A DNA stretch of 64,000 nt from an uncultured Eubacteriales bacterium (GCA_900314775.1 OMWM01000003.1:18564-82563); one strand, 5' to 3'. Positions 7,810-17,307 are shown, counted from the first letter of the stretch. Notes: generated by a model not told the origin, from the sequence alone. Program-made: numbers and translations.

Positions 7810-10204
7810 TAGCCAAAAGCAACAGCGGTGTTGAAATCGACCATATTACTTCCTAAACTTCTTTCCAGGGGGAGGTCACCTTCTCCGAAGAGGGCAAGAA
7901 TCTGGATATCAAAAGCGGAGATCAGATCTTCGTATCATGGACTGCACCTGCGGGCATCACGATGGAGGGCTCCACTTCCAGTTTTCCGCTTTATCCTGAC
8001 AACGACACCACAAAACCGCCTATGGCGACAGCGCAGGTAAGCACTGACGGCGTCACCATTACCTTTAATGATAATGTAAATAACCTGCAGAAGGTTAAGG
8101 GATCCTGCTATTTTACAATAGCTCTCAAAGGAAAGAATACATCGGATAATCATAACGCTGAGATCACTTCCGGAAAGCAGTCGGCAACCGTTCGGGTTGA
8201 CGACGCAAGCGGCACCGGTGTTGTTGGATTTGCCACAAAAGACGGAAATTACACAACGGATGGTTCCGGAAGAATTCTCTGGACGCTTCGAATCAACAGC
8301 AGTGGGCTTCGAATCTGGATAGAACGAAAAGCATTGTGATCACCGACGAACTGCCGGCTACGGAGACTTTTGACAGCTTTGATAAGTACGCATGGTGGTA
8401 TCAGAATGACAAATGGGCAACCGCAGCGAAGTCGCTGGATGGAGAAATGCCGTTTAATAGTGGAAACCGTTCCTTTAAGATCGAGGGAAGAAAGATCACG
8501 ATCACCATTCCCGCCTCTGATCTGAACCATGTACAGCCTGACGGCACAGTGGTTCCTGTATGCGGAGAAATCGACTTTTATACCAAGACGACCGCGGCGG
8601 CAGGAAGCAGGGTTGATAATACTGCGTCGGTAACCTATTACGATGATACGACGACAACGCAGCCTGTAAATACAACCGCGTCAGGATATGCGATTGTTCA
8701 CAATCAGGGCGGCACCATCACCGGCGTGCCGCAGGGTGAGATCGAGATCCACAAGCAGGTCAAGGGAACGACCGAACCGGTGGCGGGCGTTACGTTCCAT
8801 ATTCAGAAAATAACCAGCGAGACGGATACGACACCGGACAGCAGCTGGACGGCGATTGACGTCACCACTGATACGGACGGCGTCGCAAAGACAGCGGAGG
8901 GCGCGTGCCCGGACGGCTGGTATCTGATCACGGAGATTTCAGGTCCGGACTGGATCGTCATTCCTTCAAACAGCGCAATCAAAGTACAGATGGGCGGATC
9001 AACCGGCGTCAGACAGACGGTCGAGGATGAGGTCAAGACGACGAACATCACGGCAACCAAGAAATGGGTGCAGGCCGACGGACAGACACCGGATACAGGC
9101 GAGCATCCGACAATTTATTTCCAGCTGTACAGCAGTGTAAATAATGAGACCCCTGCTGTGGTGGAAGACGCTGAAACAAAAACTATTACAACAGAGACCG
9201 GACAGAGCGAGTCGACTGTGACCTGGACGGGACTTCCGCAGTACGATAACAGCGGAAATGAATATACCTACAGCGTAAAAGAAGTCGACGCGCAGGGATA
9301 TGATGCTGCACCGGCCGGATATTTCAAGACGGAAGACGGCCTGACGGTGACCAATACTAAAATCCCGACCTCTGTAACCGTTGAAAAGATGTGGGATGCA
9401 GAGGACTCTGACAGACCGGATTCGGTTACGGTCAATCTGCTGGCCGACGGTGAAGAAGCGCTGGATAGCAATGGAAATCCGATCAGCGTTGTTCTCGCGC
9501 CGCAAAACGGATGGAAAACAATTATAAGCAACCTTCCTAAATATAATGCTGAGGGCATAGAAATCAATTATACTGTTCAGGAAGATGTACCTGATGGTTA
9601 TACAGCTGATGTAAGCGGTGAAAAGGGCATTGATGGTACATTCAATTATACGGTTACCAATAAACCGATAACCGGCGAACGGGAAGTACCGGCCAGCCTG
9701 ACGCTGAAGAAGACCGATAACAACGGCAAGGCTCTCGATGGCGCAGTATTTACCCTGTATGACGGTGATAAAGAGGTTAAGACCTACAAAGCCGGCACCG
9801 CGGCAATCAGCAGTGACGATCTTCTGGATGCACTTGGCGATGCGGACAGCAAGACCTTTACTCTGAAAGAGACTAAGGCACCGGACGGCTATCAGGCAGG
9901 TACTAAAGAATACACCATCACGCTTACCAAAGAGACAGAGCAGAAGTGGGAAGGCGAAGGCGCAGACCGCAAGTATATGACGGTTACCACCTATACGCTG
10001 ACCAGCAGCGATGCCAAAGATGGTACGATCACAGTAGCAAACACACCGGTGGAGAAGACAAAGGTTGTTAAGAATACACCGAAGAACGGCTCCATCATCA
10101 AGACCGGCGATACCAGCAATCTGGTACTCTGGACAGTTCTGCTGATTTGCTCAGCAGGTGCGATCGTTACCGTTCTGGTAAGAAGACGTAAAAGAAGCAG
10201 ATGA
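7602..10204 (+). pseudogene. Decayed Cna-B/SpaA-type cell-wall surface adhesin
   Basis: Read through, this is one surface protein. An acidic E/T/A-rich N-terminal stretch has lost its signal peptide. Next comes a collagen/fibrinogen-binding-like domain (from about 7857), then one SpaA-like repeat (EIEIHKQVKG onward), two Cna-B repeats starting ITATKKWVQADG and TSVTVEKMWDAED, and a last SpaA-like domain (SLTLKKTDNNGKALDGAVF) ending in VANT. The C-terminus IIKTGDTSN, then a hydrophobic segment and RRRKRSR, is an LPxTG-like sortase signal. Three lesions are visible: no start or signal peptide, an in-frame TAA at 7854-7856, and a frame change at 8304-8306 that one extra G in the GGG run would repair. 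The part from the GTG at 8336 (622 codons) is open but has no secretion signal. An assembly error is an alternative. Confidence 0.75.
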
Positions 10205-10254
10205 TCAATATCACCTGCCGGAATGAATCGGTTTGTGTAAACCGGTAAAGCAAA

Positions 10255-10297
10255 GGGGCAGCCCCGCAGCAGATTGCTGCGGGAGCTGCCCCTGATT
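10255..10297. terminator. Strong convergent terminator
   Basis: GGGGCAGCCCCGCAGCA pairs almost perfectly with TGCTGCGGGAGCTGCCCC. On the plus strand TGATTTTAT follows, on the minus strand TTTGCTTT, so it can serve both the adhesin remnant and the SGNH/permease operon. Confidence 0.75.
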
Positions 10298-10924
10298 TTA
10301 TCTCAGAATAATTTCTGCCAGCTTCTCAGCCAGCCTGCGGTGCCCTTCGGGTGTCAGATGCATGAAATCGATGCTGTTGACACTGTATGATTCATCCAGA
10401 TCCAGACTCTCGCAGGCACTCAGCTCGGCTGTCTCCTGCATTCGGCAGGCCAGCCGTTCTGACTTGCTGCTGATGCGTCCTTTTTCATAGAAAAAAGGAT
10501 TGGACGGCTGTTCTGCTTCCTTTGGAATCGGCCGGGGAACGATCACCAGAATTTCCGGAAGATCTGTCCGCCAGCCCGCGGCCGCCCGTGCTTTTCTGAC
10601 GAAAATGCCCAGACCGGCTGCGATATCCGAAGCGGAAAGGCCGTAAGGAATATCGAGGTCGTTGCTGCCCAGCTGTACGATCAGAATGTCCACAGGAGCC
10701 GCACGGTTGATGGCTGCTTCAATGCTCTGACAGCCGGACGGGCCGTAATACGGGCTTTCGCAGATAAGAGTGCGTCCGCACTGACCGTCCTCGATGATTT
10801 CATAGCCGCTGCCGAGCAGCTGCGCAAGACGGCCGGTCCAGCGGACCGACCGGTCAAACCGGCCGCCCGTGGTGCCGTCGTAGCCCCAGGTATTGGAGTC
10901 GCCGAAACAGAGAATTCTTTTCAT
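10298..10924 (-). CDS. SGNH/GDSL-family esterase/lipase
   Basis: The 208-residue protein starts MKRILCFGDSNTWGYDG, the block I GDSN nucleophile motif of SGNH hydrolases. Block III is VQLGSNDLD (G-x-N-D) and block V is SIDFMHLTPEGHRRLAE with the catalytic D and H. It resembles arylesterase/TAP-like enzymes that hydrolyse acyl or aryl esters; there is no signal peptide, so it should be cytosolic. Its ATG directly abuts the stop codon of the upstream permease gene, so the two are one operon. The substrate is unknown. Confidence 0.88.
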   Translation of the reverse strand: MKRILCFGDSNTWGYDGTTGGRFDRSVRWTGRLAQLLGSGYEIIEDGQCGRTLICESPYYGPSGCQSIEAAINRAAPVDILIVQLGSNDLDIPYGLSASDIAAGLGIFVRKARAAAGWRTDLPEILVIVPRPIPKEAEQPSNPFFYEKGRISSKSERLACRMQETAELSACESLDLDESYSVNSIDFMHLTPEGHRRLAEKLAEIILR

Positions 10925-12310
10925 TTATTTATTTTCCTCATCGTCACTTGGAATACTCTTGCCCTGTGCCATTTCAAGGTCGACGCCGGTATCGTTTGGC
11001 TCGCCCTTGTTGAACTGGTAATCCTTTTCAGGAAGAATAGCATTCAGCAGGATGCCGACCAGAGAACCTACAGCAATACCGGAAAGATCGATGGTGATGC
11101 TGCCGGCCGGGATTACGATGGCACCGGCTTCTGAATAATTGATACCGATGGAAAGAACCAGAATCAGCGCAATGATGATGACATTGCGGCTCTTTGTGAA
11201 GTCCGTATGTGTCTCTACCAGGTTGCGGATACCTACTGCGGAAATCATACCGTAGAGGACGAGGGAAATGCCGCCGATTGTGGAGCTTGGCATTACCTCG
11301 ATGACAGCCGCAAACTTAGGGCAGAACGAAAACAGAACGGCAAAGCATGCCGCGATGCGGATCACACGCGGATCGTAAACCTTTGTCAGCGTCAGAACAC
11401 CGGTATTCTCACCGTATGTGGTGTTGGCCGGAGCGCCGAACAGGGATGCGATGGTGGTTGCAAGTCCGTCACCGGTCAGTGTGCGGTGCAGTCCCGGATC
11501 CTGGATGTAGTTGATGCCGGTTGTCGAGGAAATAGCGGAGATATCGCCGATATGCTCCATCATGGTCGCAAAGGAAATCGGTACAATCGTGATCACGGAA
11601 GTCAGCAGAAGACCGCGGTCGAGTGCGCCGCCGGTGAAAAGCGAAAATACGGTTCTATCATAGGAAATCGGAAGACCGATCCATGCGGCTTCCTTTACCG
11701 GTGTGAAATCAATGATGCCCGCACAGGCAGCTACGAAATAGGAACCGATAACGCCGAGCAGAATCGGGATGATCTTGACCATGCCCTTACCGAAAATATT
11801 GCAGATAATGATGATGACAATAGCCACAAGAGCTACGCCCCAGTTCGTCTCACAATTGGTAACAGCTGATTTGGAAAGATTAAGACCGATGGCAATAATG
11901 ATAGGACCGGTGACAATCGGCGGGAAGTACCGCATGACCTTGTCAGAACCGAAAATCCTGAAAAACATGGCGAGAATCAGATAGACGAGACCTGCACAGG
12001 CAACGCCGAAGCAGGCATATGGAAGAAGTTCGGGTTCGCCGTTTGGAGCGATTGCCGCATAGCCGGCGAGAAAAGCGAATGAAGAACCGAGAAAAGCAGG
12101 AACCTTACGCTTTGTTATCAGATGAAACAACAGTGTTCCAAGTCCGGCAAATAACAAGGTTGTCGATACGCTCAGTCCGGTGAGCAGCGGTACGAGGACC
12201 GTGGCACCGAACATGGCAAATACATGCTGCAGGCCGAGAACAAGCATACGGGGTGTGCCAAGAACTCTGGCATCGTAGATCGCCTGATCTCCGATTTTGA
12301 TTTTACTCAT
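10925..12310 (-). CDS. Uracil/xanthine permease, NCS2 family
   Basis: This 461-residue integral membrane protein has about 14 hydrophobic segments. NCS2 signatures are LGLQHVFAMFGATVLVPLLT at the N-terminus, the family's half-helix region PISFATMMEHIGDISAIS, with the substrate-contacting E/H, and TTYGENTGVLTLTKVYDPRV. These fit UraA/PyrP-type nucleobase:proton symporters; uracil is the most likely substrate. GAGGGAGG precedes the start. It is the first gene of a two-gene operon with the SGNH hydrolase and has a near-consensus promoter. No PyrR- or purine-type attenuator is visible in the short leader. Confidence 0.9.
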   Translation of the reverse strand: MSKIKIGDQAIYDARVLGTPRMLVLGLQHVFAMFGATVLVPLLTGLSVSTTLLFAGLGTLLFHLITKRKVPAFLGSSFAFLAGYAAIAPNGEPELLPYACFGVACAGLVYLILAMFFRIFGSDKVMRYFPPIVTGPIIIAIGLNLSKSAVTNCETNWGVALVAIVIIIICNIFGKGMVKIIPILLGVIGSYFVAACAGIIDFTPVKEAAWIGLPISYDRTVFSLFTGGALDRGLLLTSVITIVPISFATMMEHIGDISAISSTTGINYIQDPGLHRTLTGDGLATTIASLFGAPANTTYGENTGVLTLTKVYDPRVIRIAACFAVLFSFCPKFAAVIEVMPSSTIGGISLVLYGMISAVGIRNLVETHTDFTKSRNVIIIALILVLSIGINYSEAGAIVIPAGSITIDLSGIAVGSLVGILLNAILPEKDYQFNKGEPNDTGVDLEMAQGKSIPSDDEENK

Positions 12311-12348
12311 TTTTTCCTCCCTCTTAATGAAAAAAACTGATTTTACCT

Positions 12349-12377
12349 ATCATATCCCATTTACCCGGAAGTTACAA
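12349..12377 (-). promoter_or_regulatory. Promoter of the permease operon
   Basis: On the minus strand TTGTAA (12372-12377) and TATGAT (12349-12354) are 17 bases apart, about 40 bases upstream of the ATG at 12310. The divergent gene at 12498 has a weaker candidate: AAGACA (12428-12433), 17 bases, TATACT (12451-12456). Confidence 0.55.
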
Positions 12378-12497
12378 TAAAGAATTGTTCTCTTTCCTGC
12401 TGTTTATATGCGAAGCGGCGCCTGTGCAAGACAGGAGAAGCCGTATCGTGTATACTGTTAGGAAGACCGCGGTTATATTTAAGAAAGGAAAATGTAT

Positions 12498-13613
12498 ATG
12501 AATAAGCTGAAACTGCTTGGTGTCAGCATGATACTCGGCGCGGCGCTGCTCGGCGGCTGCGCGGCGGACACAGGAGAGGAGGAAACGGCGGCGGCAGACA
12601 CCGGCCGTTATGTATTTCCGGATGAGAATCAGAAGCACGAGGGCACATGGCTGATCTGGCCGCATTCGCATACCTATGGCAAATCTTATGCCGCATCGCT
12701 CGAACCGATATGGATTCAGATGGCAGCGGCTCTTTCCGGCGGCGAACACGTGCATATCATCGCGTATGACGAGACGCTGCAGAGGCATATCGAGACGGTA
12801 CTTGAAGAGCAGGGGGCCGACCTTGACAATGTCAGCTTTGTGATTGCGCAAAGCGATGACGTTTGGGTCAGAGATACCGGCCCGATGTTTGTCTATGACG
12901 CTGATAAAGAACTTAAAATCGCCGATTTCGGCTTTGACGGCTGGGGCGGAAAAATGCCGTATAAAAAGGATGATGTCATACCGGCGGCTGTCTCCGATGC
13001 TGCCGGTATCGGAAGGCTTGATATCAGCAGCTTTGTCCTCGAAGGCGGCTCCTTTGAAATCGCATCGGACGGGACAGTGCTGGCGGCCAGAAGCTCCGTG
13101 ATCAGCAAAAACCGCAATCCGGATTGGACGCAGGCGCAGGCAGAAGAGATTATGCGCCAGTATCTCGGCGCGGAGAAATTTATCTGGCTTGATGGTGTGA
13201 CCGATGAGGATATCACGGACGGCCATATTGACGGCTATGCCCGCTTTTATGATGACCATACGATTCTGACGGTGTCCGAGGATGATTTTTATCAGCTGTA
13301 CGAAGGTGCCCGGGAAGAGGATTACGAAACGCTGACACATGCCGTCAATGCAAACGGCACGCCGTATGATATTATTGAGGTTCCGCTGACGAAGGAAAAC
13401 GCAAAGGGACTGGATTATAAGGGGTCATATCTGAATTATTACCTTGGCAATGAAGTACTGCTTCTGCCGGTCTACGGCGATGAGAATGACGAAGCCGCAG
13501 CGGCGCAGATGCAGGAACTGTACCCGGACCGCACGGTCGTGCCGATCGATGTCACAGCATTGTATAAAAACGGCGGCATGCTGCACTGCGTTACGCAGCA
13601 GCAGCCATATTGA
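12498..13613 (+). CDS. Secreted lipoprotein of the agmatine deiminase / peptidyl-arginine deiminase family
   Basis: The 371-residue protein begins with K, a hydrophobic stretch and the lipobox LLGGC, so it should be lipid-anchored outside the membrane. The rest is an agmatine deiminase-family (Porphyromonas-type PAD) domain: GTWLIWPHSHTYG, SDDVWVRDTGPMFV, the histidine motif DGHIDGYARF and the catalytic cysteine in GGMLHCVTQQQP. These enzymes convert a guanidinium (agmatine, or C-terminal peptidyl arginine) to a ureido group plus ammonia. Ordinary AguA is cytosolic; the lipobox points to an extracellular substrate. I chose the ATG at 12498 over 12492 for spacing to AAAGGAAA. No putrescine carbamoyltransferase or carbamate kinase is nearby. 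Confidence 0.85.
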   Translation: MNKLKLLGVSMILGAALLGGCAADTGEEETAAADTGRYVFPDENQKHEGTWLIWPHSHTYGKSYAASLEPIWIQMAAALSGGEHVHIIAYDETLQRHIETVLEEQGADLDNVSFVIAQSDDVWVRDTGPMFVYDADKELKIADFGFDGWGGKMPYKKDDVIPAAVSDAAGIGRLDISSFVLEGGSFEIASDGTVLAARSSVISKNRNPDWTQAQAEEIMRQYLGAEKFIWLDGVTDEDITDGHIDGYARFYDDHTILTVSEDDFYQLYEGAREEDYETLTHAVNANGTPYDIIEVPLTKENAKGLDYKGSYLNYYLGNEVLLLPVYGDENDEAAAAQMQELYPDRTVVPIDVTALYKNGGMLHCVTQQQPY

Positions 13614-13741
13614 TGAGTGTTGTTTTATAATAAGAAATTTATTTCTTCTTCGATATGTGCTAATATTAAAAACGAAATTTTTTCAGGCGGCCGAAAAAGC
13701 CGGCTGGTTGTTTTTTACAGCAAAATATGTTACTATGTTGA

Positions 13742-13782
13742 CCGTCAGATATTTCAATATATTTAGTTAAATATACTGACGG
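13742..13782 (+). promoter_or_regulatory. Inverted repeat in front of the ThrH-type gene
   Basis: CCGTCAGATATTT (13742-13754) is mirrored by AAATATACTGACGG (13769-13782) with one extra base, leaving a 14-base AT-rich centre. The left arm and centre share the string ATATTTCAATAT...TTAG with 14525-14541, upstream of the radical SAM gene. It may be an operator or a transcript hairpin ending 17 bases before the start codon. Confidence 0.45.
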
Positions 13783-13799
13783 CGGGAAAGGAAGGCATC

Positions 13800-14402
13800 A
13801 TGTATATTACCTGTCTTGATATGGAAGGCGTGCTTGTACCGGAGATCTGGATTGAATTTTCCAAGGCGAGCGGTATTCCTGAACTGAAAATCACGACGAG
13901 AGACGAACCGGATTATGATAAGCTGATGCGCTACAGACTCGGTATTCTCCGTGAGCATCACATGGGACTTAAGGAGATCCAGGAGACCATCGAGAAGATT
14001 GATCCGCTCCCGGGAGCAAGAGAATTCCTCGATGAGCTCAGAAGCATTACACAGGTGATCATTATCAGTGATACGTTTGAACAGTTCGCGGGCCCGCTTA
14101 TCCGCAAGCTCGGCATGCCGACGATTTTCTGCAACACACTGGATGTGGCAGAGGACGGCATGATTGCAGGTTACAAGATGCGTGTCAAAGACAGCAAGCT
14201 GGCTACCGTCAGGGCGCTGCAGTCCATCGGCTATGACACGATCGCCAGCGGCGACAGCTTCAATGACCTCGATATGATCAAAGCCAGCAAGGCAGGCTTC
14301 CTGTTCAAGAGCACACCGGCGATCCGCGCAGCCAATCCGGATATTCCGGCCTGCGAAGAATTCGATGATCTTCTCGCCATGATTAAAAACGCGATGGTAT
14401 GA
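13800..14402 (+). CDS. thrH: ThrH-type phosphoserine phosphatase / homoserine phosphotransferase
   Basis: The 200-residue HAD-family enzyme matches ThrH closely from its first residues: LDMEGVLVPEIWIEF carries the nucleophile Asp (with E in place of the second Asp, as in ThrH), then TTRDEPDYDKLM, the motif II IIISDTFEQF and motif III/IV ASGDSFNDLDMIKAS. ThrH dephosphorylates phosphoserine and can transfer the phosphate to homoserine. Length equals the family norm. AAAGGAAGG precedes the ATG. The gene stands alone; no serine biosynthesis gene adjoins, apart from a D-2-hydroxyacid dehydrogenase 1.8 kb downstream. Confidence 0.9.
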   Translation: MYITCLDMEGVLVPEIWIEFSKASGIPELKITTRDEPDYDKLMRYRLGILREHHMGLKEIQETIEKIDPLPGAREFLDELRSITQVIIISDTFEQFAGPLIRKLGMPTIFCNTLDVAEDGMIAGYKMRVKDSKLATVRALQSIGYDTIASGDSFNDLDMIKASKAGFLFKSTPAIRAANPDIPACEEFDDLLAMIKNAMV

Positions 14403-14449
14403 TTTCATACGGAGGCTGTAAACATTAAACAAAACAGCACAGTTGTATT

Positions 14450-14541
14450 TTGACTGTCAAAAATCAGTATGTTAATATCGTCTAAGATTACTAATTATGC
14501 CCTTCGGGTTTAATCGAAATAGAAATATTTCAATATCTTAG
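14450..14541 (+). promoter_or_regulatory. Promoter and shared element of the radical SAM gene
   Basis: TTGACT (14450-14455) and TAATAT (14473-14478) lie 17 bases apart. Downstream, ATATTTCAATATCTTAG (14525-14541) repeats the element found upstream of the ThrH-type gene (13749-13766) with one insertion and one change. Confidence 0.55.
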
Positions 14542-14560
14542 TGAAGAGGAGAAATGAGAG

Positions 14561-15964
14561 ATGGCAGATGTAAAGCACGCTGTAGAGCGTAAAGCATTTG
14601 AAGTGGTACTTGACAATGTAATGAAGAGAAATGAAAAGCATCGCGGAGAAGGCTATGTCGGTGTCATTAATGCTATGCAGAAGCTGATGGGTGATACCTG
14701 GAAACCGGAAGCGTACGAGAAGCTGAGAAGAAGCTTCAGCCAGAACGGCAAGTATGCACAGTTTTTTGATAGAATTCTCAACAATACCGATGCGGATTTT
14801 ATCAAGGGTCTGTTCATGTCAATCGGTTTCGAGGCAGGTTTTACCGGCTATCGCAAGGCGAAAGCAACCGGCAAGAAGCTCGGCATCGAGATGCCATGGA
14901 TCATTCTTTTTGACCCGACCTCTGCCTGCAACCTGAAGTGTACAGGATGCTGGGCTGCAGAATACGGTCATAATTCAAGCCTCACTTTTGAGGAAATGGA
15001 CAGCCTTGTTGAGCAGGGCAAGGAAATCGGTATCAAGGCTTACATCATGACAGGCGGCGAGCCGATGGTCCGCAAGAAAGATATTATCCGTCTTGCTTCC
15101 AAACACTATGACTGCGCATTCATGATTTTCACAAACGGAACTCTGGTAGATCAGCAGTTCTGCGATGATATGAGAAGATGCAAGAACATCGTTCTTTCCA
15201 TGAGTATCGAGGGATACGAGGAAGCAACTGACTTCAGAAGAGGCAAGGGTACATTCCAGAAGGTTATGGATACGATGGATCTTCTCCATGAGAACGGTCT
15301 TGTCTATGGTACTTCCATCTGCTATACAAGCAAGAACTACAAGAATGTAACTTCCGATGATTTCATCGACTTCCTGATCAGCAAGAACGTAACGTTCAGC
15401 TGGTACTTCCATTATATGCCGGTCGGCAATGATGCAGATATGAGCCTCGTACCGACACCGGAGCAGAGAGAGTACATGTATCACAGAATCCGTGAGATCA
15501 GAGGCTGGGAAGGCGGCAAGCAGCTGTTCTGCATGGATTTCCAGAACGATGGCGAGTTCGTTCACGGATGCATCGCAGGCGGCAAGCATTACTGCCATAT
15601 CAACTCCAACGGCGATGTGGAGCCTTGTGTATTCATTCATTATTCAGGTGCCAACATCAGAGAGAAGCCGCTCATCGAGTGTCTGCAGCAGCCGCTGTTC
15701 AAGGCTTATCAGGCTGCACAGCCGTTCAATGAGAACCTGCTCAGACCTTGTCCGTTCCTTGAGAACCCGGAGAAGCTGCAGGCAATGGTCAAGGCGACCG
15801 GCGCGAAGAGCACGGATATGATCAGTCCTGAGTCGGTTGAGCATCTTTGCGGCAAGTGCGAGCACTACGCAGAAGAGTGGGCACCGGTTGCAGATAAGCT
15901 CTGGAGCTCCAACCATCCGGATTACAAGCCGCAGACAGAGACACAGACTGCACAGAAGCAGTAA
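14561..15964 (+). CDS. Radical SAM protein with C-terminal cysteine cluster
   Basis: The 467-residue protein has a roughly 110-residue helical N-terminal part, then the radical SAM cluster motif C-N-L-K-C-T-G-C (CxxxCxxC) after LFDPTSA, and MTGGEPMVRKKDI for SAM binding. The C-terminal third has a SPASM-like arrangement (HGCIAGGKHYCHINSNGDVE, then PCVF, PCPFLENP and LCGKCEHY), so one or two extra Fe-S clusters are likely. Such proteins modify peptides or lipids or mature enzymes; HpnH-like enzymes share the N-terminal radical SAM layout. The gene is monocistronic with its own promoter and terminator and no precursor peptide beside it, so the substrate cannot be named. Confidence 0.85.
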   Translation: MADVKHAVERKAFEVVLDNVMKRNEKHRGEGYVGVINAMQKLMGDTWKPEAYEKLRRSFSQNGKYAQFFDRILNNTDADFIKGLFMSIGFEAGFTGYRKAKATGKKLGIEMPWIILFDPTSACNLKCTGCWAAEYGHNSSLTFEEMDSLVEQGKEIGIKAYIMTGGEPMVRKKDIIRLASKHYDCAFMIFTNGTLVDQQFCDDMRRCKNIVLSMSIEGYEEATDFRRGKGTFQKVMDTMDLLHENGLVYGTSICYTSKNYKNVTSDDFIDFLISKNVTFSWYFHYMPVGNDADMSLVPTPEQREYMYHRIREIRGWEGGKQLFCMDFQNDGEFVHGCIAGGKHYCHINSNGDVEPCVFIHYSGANIREKPLIECLQQPLFKAYQAAQPFNENLLRPCPFLENPEKLQAMVKATGAKSTDMISPESVEHLCGKCEHYAEEWAPVADKLWSSNHPDYKPQTETQTAQKQ

Positions 15965-15981
15965 TCATACACATAAATTTT

Positions 15982-16015
15982 ATCGGGAGAGTCCTGCGGG
16001 GCTCTCCTTTTTTTG
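15982..16015 (+). terminator. Intrinsic terminator of the radical SAM gene
   Basis: GGGAGAGTCC pairs with GGGGCTCTCC across a TGC loop, followed by seven T. Confidence 0.8.
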
Positions 16016-16106
16016 CATCTGAAATTTCGTAAAGTCTCAGAAAGACGGCATTTTCCGGCGCGAAAATCTGAAAAATGAGGATAAAGAAGGAAATTGTCTC
16101 AGGGAC

Positions 16107-16135
16107 TTGACGAACTGCTGCAATGCTGTTAATAT
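16107..16135 (+). promoter_or_regulatory. Promoter of the hydroxyacid dehydrogenase gene
   Basis: TTGACG (16107-16112) and TAATAT (16130-16135) are 17 bases apart. The leader then holds a small hairpin, AACCAC-TGA-GTGGGTT (16153-16168). The rest of the 250-base gap back to 15965 is the preceding terminator and AT-rich sequence without a visible gene. Confidence 0.6.
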
Positions 16136-16214
16136 GTAAACAGAAATGGTTAACCACTGAGTGGGTTGCCAACGTAATAGCTATGGAAATTAAACAGAAG
16201 GAAGGTAGTTATTC

Positions 16215-17165
16215 ATGAAAATCGTATTAATGGAGCCTCTGGGAATCTCACAGGCTACACTCGATGAACTGTCCAGGACGCTGACGGACAAGGGGCATAC
16301 GTTTGAATCCTACGATACCGTTACATCGGATGTGGAAGAGATGAAGAAGAGAAGTGCGGGCGCTGATGTTCTGATGATCGCCAACCATCCTCTTCCGGAT
16401 GAGGTAATCCGCGCAGATGAGAATCTGAAGTTTATTTCCGTTGCCTTTGTCGGAATCGACCATGTCGGCACGGATGCATGCAAGGAGAAGGGTATCCCGA
16501 TTTCCAATACAGGCGGCTACTGCAATGATGCGGTTGCAGAGCTTTCGATCGGCCTCACGCTTGACTGCCTGCGCAATATCACCAAGGGCGATGCAGCCGT
16601 TCAGGGCGGCAAGGGCAGTGCAGGTCTGCAGGGTCATGAACTTGCGGGCAAGACCGTCGGCATTATCGGAACCGGCGCGATCGGCTGCCGCGCAGCAGAG
16701 CTTTTCAAGGCGTTTCACTGCAAACTGATCGGATACAGCCGCAGCCAGAAGCAGGCAGCACTGGATCTCGGCCTTGAATACAAGTCACTCGATGAAGTTA
16801 TGGCACAGGCGGATATCATCGATGTCCATACACCGCTTACACCGGAGACAAGAGGACTGATCGGTGCAAAGCAGATCGGCGAGATGAAGCAGGGTGCTAT
16901 CCTGATCAACACGGCCAGAGGTCCGGTTGTCGATACCGAGGCACTGGCACAGGCACTGCGTGCCGGCAAGATTATCTGCGGTACCGATGTCTATGAGAAG
17001 GATCCGCCGCTTCCGGAAGGCCATCCGCTTCTCGGTGCGCCGAATCTCGTATGCACGCCGCATGTCGGATTCAATACCAGGGAGTCCATCGACAGAAGAG
17101 CCGTTATGGCTTTTGAGAATGTCACATCCTGGCTGGACGGCAAGCAGATCCGCAAGATGCTTTGA
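16215..17165 (+). CDS. D-2-hydroxyacid dehydrogenase (NAD-dependent)
   Basis: The 316-residue enzyme has the family's split catalytic/nucleotide-binding layout. The Rossmann motif is KTVGIIGTGAIGCRAAELF, the first catalytic Arg sits in NTARGPVVDTEAL, and the C-terminal acid-His region is DVYEKDPPLP...TPHVGFNTRES, with the active His in TPHVG. Family members reduce 2-oxo acids or oxidise 3-phosphoglycerate, glycerate or D-lactate with NAD(H). The sequence has no ACT domain, so it is not a long-form SerA; the substrate remains open. AGAAGGAAGG lies 10 bases upstream of the ATG. Confidence 0.9.
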   Translation: MKIVLMEPLGISQATLDELSRTLTDKGHTFESYDTVTSDVEEMKKRSAGADVLMIANHPLPDEVIRADENLKFISVAFVGIDHVGTDACKEKGIPISNTGGYCNDAVAELSIGLTLDCLRNITKGDAAVQGGKGSAGLQGHELAGKTVGIIGTGAIGCRAAELFKAFHCKLIGYSRSQKQAALDLGLEYKSLDEVMAQADIIDVHTPLTPETRGLIGAKQIGEMKQGAILINTARGPVVDTEALAQALRAGKIICGTDVYEKDPPLPEGHPLLGAPNLVCTPHVGFNTRESIDRRAVMAFENVTSWLDGKQIRKML

Positions 17166-17216
17166 CAGATAGAGATAATGTGATCTGACGATGTCAGATT
17201 TTCGGTAACCTGGAGC

Positions 17217-17256
17217 AGGCCGTATGCGTATTGTGCGCGTACGGTCTGTATTTTTT
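17217..17256 (+). terminator. Terminator of the hydroxyacid dehydrogenase gene
   Basis: CAGGCCGTATGCG pairs with the GCGCGTACGGTCTG stretch, followed by TATTTTTTT. Confidence 0.75.
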
Positions 17257-17292
17257 TATAAAAAAAGCTGCCGCTCGCGGCGGCAGCTCTGC
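17257..17292 (-). terminator. Terminator of purC
   Basis: On the minus strand AGCTGCCGC and GCGGCAGCT form a 9-bp stem followed by a run of seven T; it lies about 17 bases past the purC stop. Confidence 0.8.
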
Positions 17293-17307
17293 GGGGCATC
17301 CCGTTAA

